A DNA stretch of 8,649 nt, from positions 1 through 8,649 of the forward strand of contig JACRIA010000016.1 of the NCBI GenBank assembly GCA_016215735.1, given 5' to 3'. Shown piece by piece: positions 7,141-8,649 of this stretch (the stretch's first letter is position 1; every line of letters begins with the position of its first letter). The notes beneath the pieces are model-generated. The model ran no database searches, had not been told where the DNA came from, and saw only the letters and a program-made list of their open reading frames with translations. The stretch comes from Candidatus Peregrinibacteria bacterium. GTDB lineage: Bacteria > Patescibacteriota > Gracilibacteria > UBA1369 > UBA12463. The translations under genes were made by a program, and so were the position numbers.

Positions 7141-7388
7141 TTAAGCAAACTTGATTTCAGCTTCCGGGACCTCTTTTTGTATTTCCTTCAATATTCTTTT
7201 GAGATCATCCTTGTCTTTCGGCTCTTCGATCGCCAATTCATTCGCTATCAGCACTATAATTGTTTTTCCTTTGACTTCCTTTGTCATTTCGAGAATTTTT
7301 TCAAGCACTTTTTTTCGCAATCGCCTTGAAGAGCTATTTCACACAAATCCCAACGAGTAGGCAAGTTCATTTTTTTGTATATTTCCAT
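7141..7388 (-). pseudogene. Small ORF split by a one-base frame change at an A7 run (unknown function)
   Basis: Translation from ATG 7388 gives 34 residues ending in TGA at 7284-7286. The -1 frame, entered at GTG 7306-7308, stays open to TAA at 7141-7143. Joining the two at the A7 run (7309-7315) gives one 82-residue protein with a coherent second half: a Lys/Glu-rich helix (KKVLEKILEMTKEVKGK), a beta-like TIIVLIANELAIEE, and a final helix ending PEAEIKFA. I recognise no family. The ORF starts 11 nt after the hepT stop, so it belongs to the mntA-hepT transcript. Explanations are a true frameshift mutation, a one-base homopolymer error (A7 for A8), or -1 programmed frameshifting, since the zero-frame codons form A AAA AAG. 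The downstream frame also has its own ATG (7287) overlapping the TGA as ATGA. No Shine-Dalgarno; TAAC lies 10 nt before the ATG. Confidence 0.55.
7308..7315 (-). other. Candidate slippery heptamer A AAA AAG
   Basis: In the zero frame of the small ORF the codons are GAA AAA AAG, so the last A of GAA plus AAA AAG gives A AAA AAG, the same heptamer used for -1 frameshifting in E. coli dnaX. A -1 slip here leads into the open downstream frame (V L E K I). A weak purine stretch (AAGG) lies a few bases upstream. I see no convincing stimulatory hairpin downstream, which lowers confidence in programmed frameshifting. Confidence 0.4.
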
Positions 7389-7399
7389 AATTTTTTGAG

Positions 7400-7801
7400 T
7401 TAAATTTTGCTTAAAAATTCTTTAATATCTTTAAGTCCATTTTGCAGTACGTCATATACAATATCATAGTTTATTTCTCCATAATCGTGCGCGACTATAT
7501 TTCTAAATCCGACCATGCCGACCATTTTTTTCGTCAGTTCGCGCGGGATGATTTTTTCTTCGTTTAAAATATAAAAACACTCGCTGAGAGTTGTTGGTTT
7601 GCGAAATTTTTTGTGCGCTATTACGGCTTCAGCTAAATCAATTGTTGCCTGTGCGGCCAAATATAAATATCTTTCAACCGCGCCTCTAAGCGTTAAATCT
7701 TTTTCGAGTTCTTTTTTTGAGATTTTTTTATACATTTCCAGAATTTTCAGGTATTTTTTTATTGCGCTTATTTTATTTTCAATTTTTGCGAGATTAGTCA
7801 T
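7400..7801 (-). CDS. hepT: HepT-like HEPN (DUF86) ribonuclease toxin
   Basis: A 133-residue all-helical protein of the HEPN/DUF86 family. Diagnostic features are the RX4HXY motif at R100-N-I-V-A-H105-D-Y107, the RNase active-site signature of HepT toxins, and the family-like helix with R39 and ERYLYLAAQATIDLAEAVIA (43-62). In characterised HepT-MntA systems HepT is an RNase whose activity is blocked when the cognate nucleotidyltransferase AMPylates the Tyr of this motif; here that would be Y107. All key residues are present, so an active toxin is expected. The gene begins one base after the mntA stop (TAA A ATG), implying translational coupling, and is followed 11 nt later by a damaged small ORF. 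No Shine-Dalgarno; TAAC lies 11 nt before the ATG, inside the end of mntA. Mechanism and target are inferred from family knowledge. Confidence 0.9.
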   Translation of the reverse strand: MTNLAKIENKISAIKKYLKILEMYKKISKKELEKDLTLRGAVERYLYLAAQATIDLAEAVIAHKKFRKPTTLSECFYILNEEKIIPRELTKKMVGMVGFRNIVAHDYGEINYDIVYDVLQNGLKDIKEFLSKI

Positions 7802-7802
7802 T

Positions 7803-8189
7803 TTAGGCTTTTGTTAGGCCGTATTTCGAAAGCATAATATGAAAATCAAAATATTCGTTGAGTATGCGCGGTTCAACCATAACCTTAAACGGCTCCCGCT
7901 CAAAAATTAATTTTCCGTCTTTTATAATATTGTATTTTAACTCTGGGCTTTCAACTGCGTTTAAAATTACAACATCAACTTTATCGGTTTTGAAATACCG
8001 GCTTAATTTATCCTGAAGCTGAAATTTGTGCGCGAACATTTTTTTCTTGTCTTTTTCGTCCAAATATACGGCAAAATCATAGTCGCTTAGCGGCCCCGCG
8101 TTTCCCTTCGCTTTTGAGCCAAAAAAATAAACAAGCTTCACTCGCGGGTTTGATTTAAAAATAGTTTTTAACTTTTTAATATCAAGCAT
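7803..8189 (-). CDS. mntA: MntA-like minimal nucleotidyltransferase antitoxin
   Basis: A 128-residue protein with the polymerase-beta-type nucleotidyltransferase signature GSX10DXD: G24-S25, then D36-Y-D38 (GSKAKGNAGPLSDYDF). A third carboxylate is likely D72 in KVDVVIL. A mixed alpha/beta core is followed by a helical C-terminus. In known pairs this enzyme neutralises the HEPN toxin HepT by transferring AMP to a Tyr next to its active site. Here antitoxin precedes toxin, separated by a single base. The ATG at 8189 sits within a block copied between this gene and serS: promoter, UTR and the first five codons (MLDIK) match serS, whereas the remainder, starting with KLKTIF, is typical nucleotidyltransferase sequence. 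The N-terminus may therefore be a graft. No Shine-Dalgarno. Confidence 0.92.
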   Translation of the reverse strand: MLDIKKLKTIFKSNPRVKLVYFFGSKAKGNAGPLSDYDFAVYLDEKDKKKMFAHKFQLQDKLSRYFKTDKVDVVILNAVESPELKYNIIKDGKLIFEREPFKVMVEPRILNEYFDFHIMLSKYGLTKA

Positions 8190-8240
8190 AAAAAATTAGT
8201 AAGCGTTTTTATCTTATCCGAAATATGGCATAAAATAAAG
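8175..8240 (-). repeat. Copy B of the duplicated promoter/UTR/start block (at mntA)
   Basis: Matches copy A (7072-7139) in four identical segments: CTTTATTTT (8232-8240), TAAGATAAAA (8207-8216), GCTTACTAA (8196-8204) and ATGCTTGATATTAAA (8175-8189). The 15-nt stretch between the first two has diverged but keeps its length; the T-rich spacer before the ATG is 2 nt shorter than at serS. Confidence 0.85.
8211..8239 (-). promoter_or_regulatory. Probable mntA-hepT promoter
   Basis: TTTATT (8234-8239) and TAAGAT (8211-8216) with a 17-bp spacer, the same boxes and spacing as at serS. The predicted start near the G at 8204 leaves a leader of about 15 nt before the mntA ATG. If real, the toxin-antitoxin pair and serS would share one promoter type and probably similar regulation. 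Confidence 0.55.
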
Positions 8241-8241
8241 A

Positions 8242-8535
8242 TCAGCTTTCAGAAAACTCAAATTTAGCGCTCGGAAAACCCTCGGTTATTCCTGATAATG
8301 CCAATTTAGCATGCTCCAAGGGACTCAATATTTCGTTGCGGGAGTCGTTTTTTTCAGGCACAGTTAATTTTATTTTATCTTCTTCAATGGCCACTGTGAA
8401 TATCCCGCGCCTTTTTTAAATATCAAGCTGATATTCGATGTACAACCTTTCTTCCTCGTTTAGTCCGGCGATTACGCATGTTTTAAAGACTTTTGGGACT
8501 ACTGATTGTTCTTGCGGTGTTTCTAATGGTGGCAT
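8242..8535 (-). pseudogene. Small ORF interrupted by an in-frame TAA (unknown function)
   Basis: From ATG 8535 the frame gives 39 residues (beginning MPPLETPQEQ, ending EYQLDI), meets TAA at 8416-8418, then stays open in the same frame for 57 more codons to TGA at 8242-8244. The second half (IFTVAIEEDKIKLTVPEKN, then a helix and FPSAKFEFSES) reads like the continuation of one protein of about 97 residues. Because the frame is the same on both sides, a single indel cannot explain the stop; a point mutation, or two separate short ORFs (a GTG at 8394 could start the second), can. The C-terminus PSAKFEF resembles PEAEIKF at the end of the other broken small ORF, and both end 1 nt before a copied promoter block. 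I recognise no family. TAAC precedes the ATG by 7 and 11 nt. Confidence 0.5.
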
Positions 8536-8564
8536 ATTTTTTGTTAGTTAAAAATTAGGGAGTA

Positions 8565-8594
8565 ATTATGCCATGACATTAATAATAAAAGCAA
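8565..8594 (-). promoter_or_regulatory. Possible promoter of the broken small ORF
   Basis: TTGCTT (8589-8594), 18 bp, then CATAAT (8565-8570) preceded by TGG, an extended -10 form. It would start transcription near 8558, about 22 nt before the ATG at 8535. The match is moderate in an AT-rich stretch. The rest of 8536-8611 holds nothing else I can name. Confidence 0.4.
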
Positions 8595-8611
8595 ATAAAA
8601 TTATATTGCGC

Positions 8612-8649
8612 TTAATTCTTGGATACACAGATCGTTATCACCTCCGGAA
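8612..8649 (-). CDS. Possible C-terminal end of an upstream gene
   Basis: One minus-strand frame entering from the window edge reads PEVITICVSKN and stops with TAA at 8612-8614. Another frame (SGGDNDLCIQELSAI, TAA at 8601-8603) is also open, so the true frame cannot be chosen from so few codons. The beta-strand-like first option looks more natural. No family can be assigned. Confidence 0.25.
   Translation of the reverse strand, partial: PEVITICVSKN

Noticed and set aside
7151..7360. Plus-strand 69-codon frame opposite the frameshifted small ORF
   Set aside because: Ser/Phe/Ile-rich translation mirrors the Lys/Glu-rich minus-strand ORF; no start signal, and all neighbours are on the minus strand.
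8416..8418. Reassigned stop codon (alternative genetic code) to explain the in-frame TAA
   Set aside because: TAA is the proper stop of rpoB, serS, hepT and mntA; the recoding known in some Patescibacteria concerns UGA, which also acts as a stop here (8242-8244).
8412..8427. CTTGATATTTAAAAAAG in the broken ORF resembles the mntA/serS start CTTGATATTAAA
   Set aside because: Short AT-rich match with an extra base, lacking the ATG and the promoter part of the block; probably chance.
8637..8645. atcacctcc on the plus strand, like the 3' end of 16S rRNA; GGAGGTGAT on the minus strand, like a strong Shine-Dalgarno
   Set aside because: The bases before it do not match the conserved end of 16S (GGCTGGATC), and on the minus strand no start codon lies at a usable distance; more likely coding sequence of an upstream gene.
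1..8649. tRNA genes, rRNA, CRISPR array, insertion sequence
   Set aside because: I found no cloverleaf with a T-loop, no regularly spaced repeats, and no transposase-like frame on either strand.

Overview
The window reads as a piece of a bacterial chromosome in which every convincing gene lies on the minus strand. In transcription order (right to left) it holds: a few codons of an unidentified upstream gene; a small ORF broken by an in-frame stop; an MntA-HepT (nucleotidyltransferase-HEPN) toxin-antitoxin pair; a small ORF broken by a one-base frame change at an A7 run; serS (seryl-tRNA synthetase); a 77-codon ORF of unknown function; and rpoB followed by the first 554 codons of rpoC, which leaves the window at base 1. 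The genetic code is standard: rpoB and serS are fully open, and TAA, TAG and TGA all appear as stops.

The organism is probably a member of the Candidate Phyla Radiation (Patescibacteria). This is an inference from protein character: a compact RpoB (1219 aa) with lineage-specific insertions and a basic N-terminal extension, a SerRS with the motif-3 variant NNTCIASPR, rpoBC not preceded by rplJL, and no recognisable Shine-Dalgarno sequence before any start. The toxin-antitoxin region looks more AT-rich than rpoBC and contains two damaged ORFs, as expected of an accessory insertion beside housekeeping genes.

Region by region: 1-1663 rpoC (5' part); 1681-1709 a perfect 13-bp hairpin in the rpoB-rpoC gap; 1718-5377 rpoB; 5378-5488 a consensus sigma-70-type promoter (TTGACA-N16-TATAAT) and a short leader that folds into a terminator-like hairpin whose T7 tract touches the rpoB ATG; 5496-5532 a 12-bp inverted repeat; 5557-5790 the small hydrophilic ORF; 5818-7086 serS; 7141-7388 the frameshifted ORF; 7400-8189 hepT and mntA; 8242-8535 the stop-interrupted ORF; 8565-8594 its likely promoter.

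Three points stand out. First, mntA and serS share the same promoter, 5' UTR and first five codons (blocks 8175-8240 and 7072-7139), as if the antitoxin gene captured the serS start region. Second, six of the eight best-supported starts carry TAAC 7-11 nt before the ATG, where a Shine-Dalgarno would normally sit. Third, rpoBC has a strong promoter followed by a leader that could act as an attenuator, plus a strong hairpin between rpoB and rpoC that could set their relative expression.
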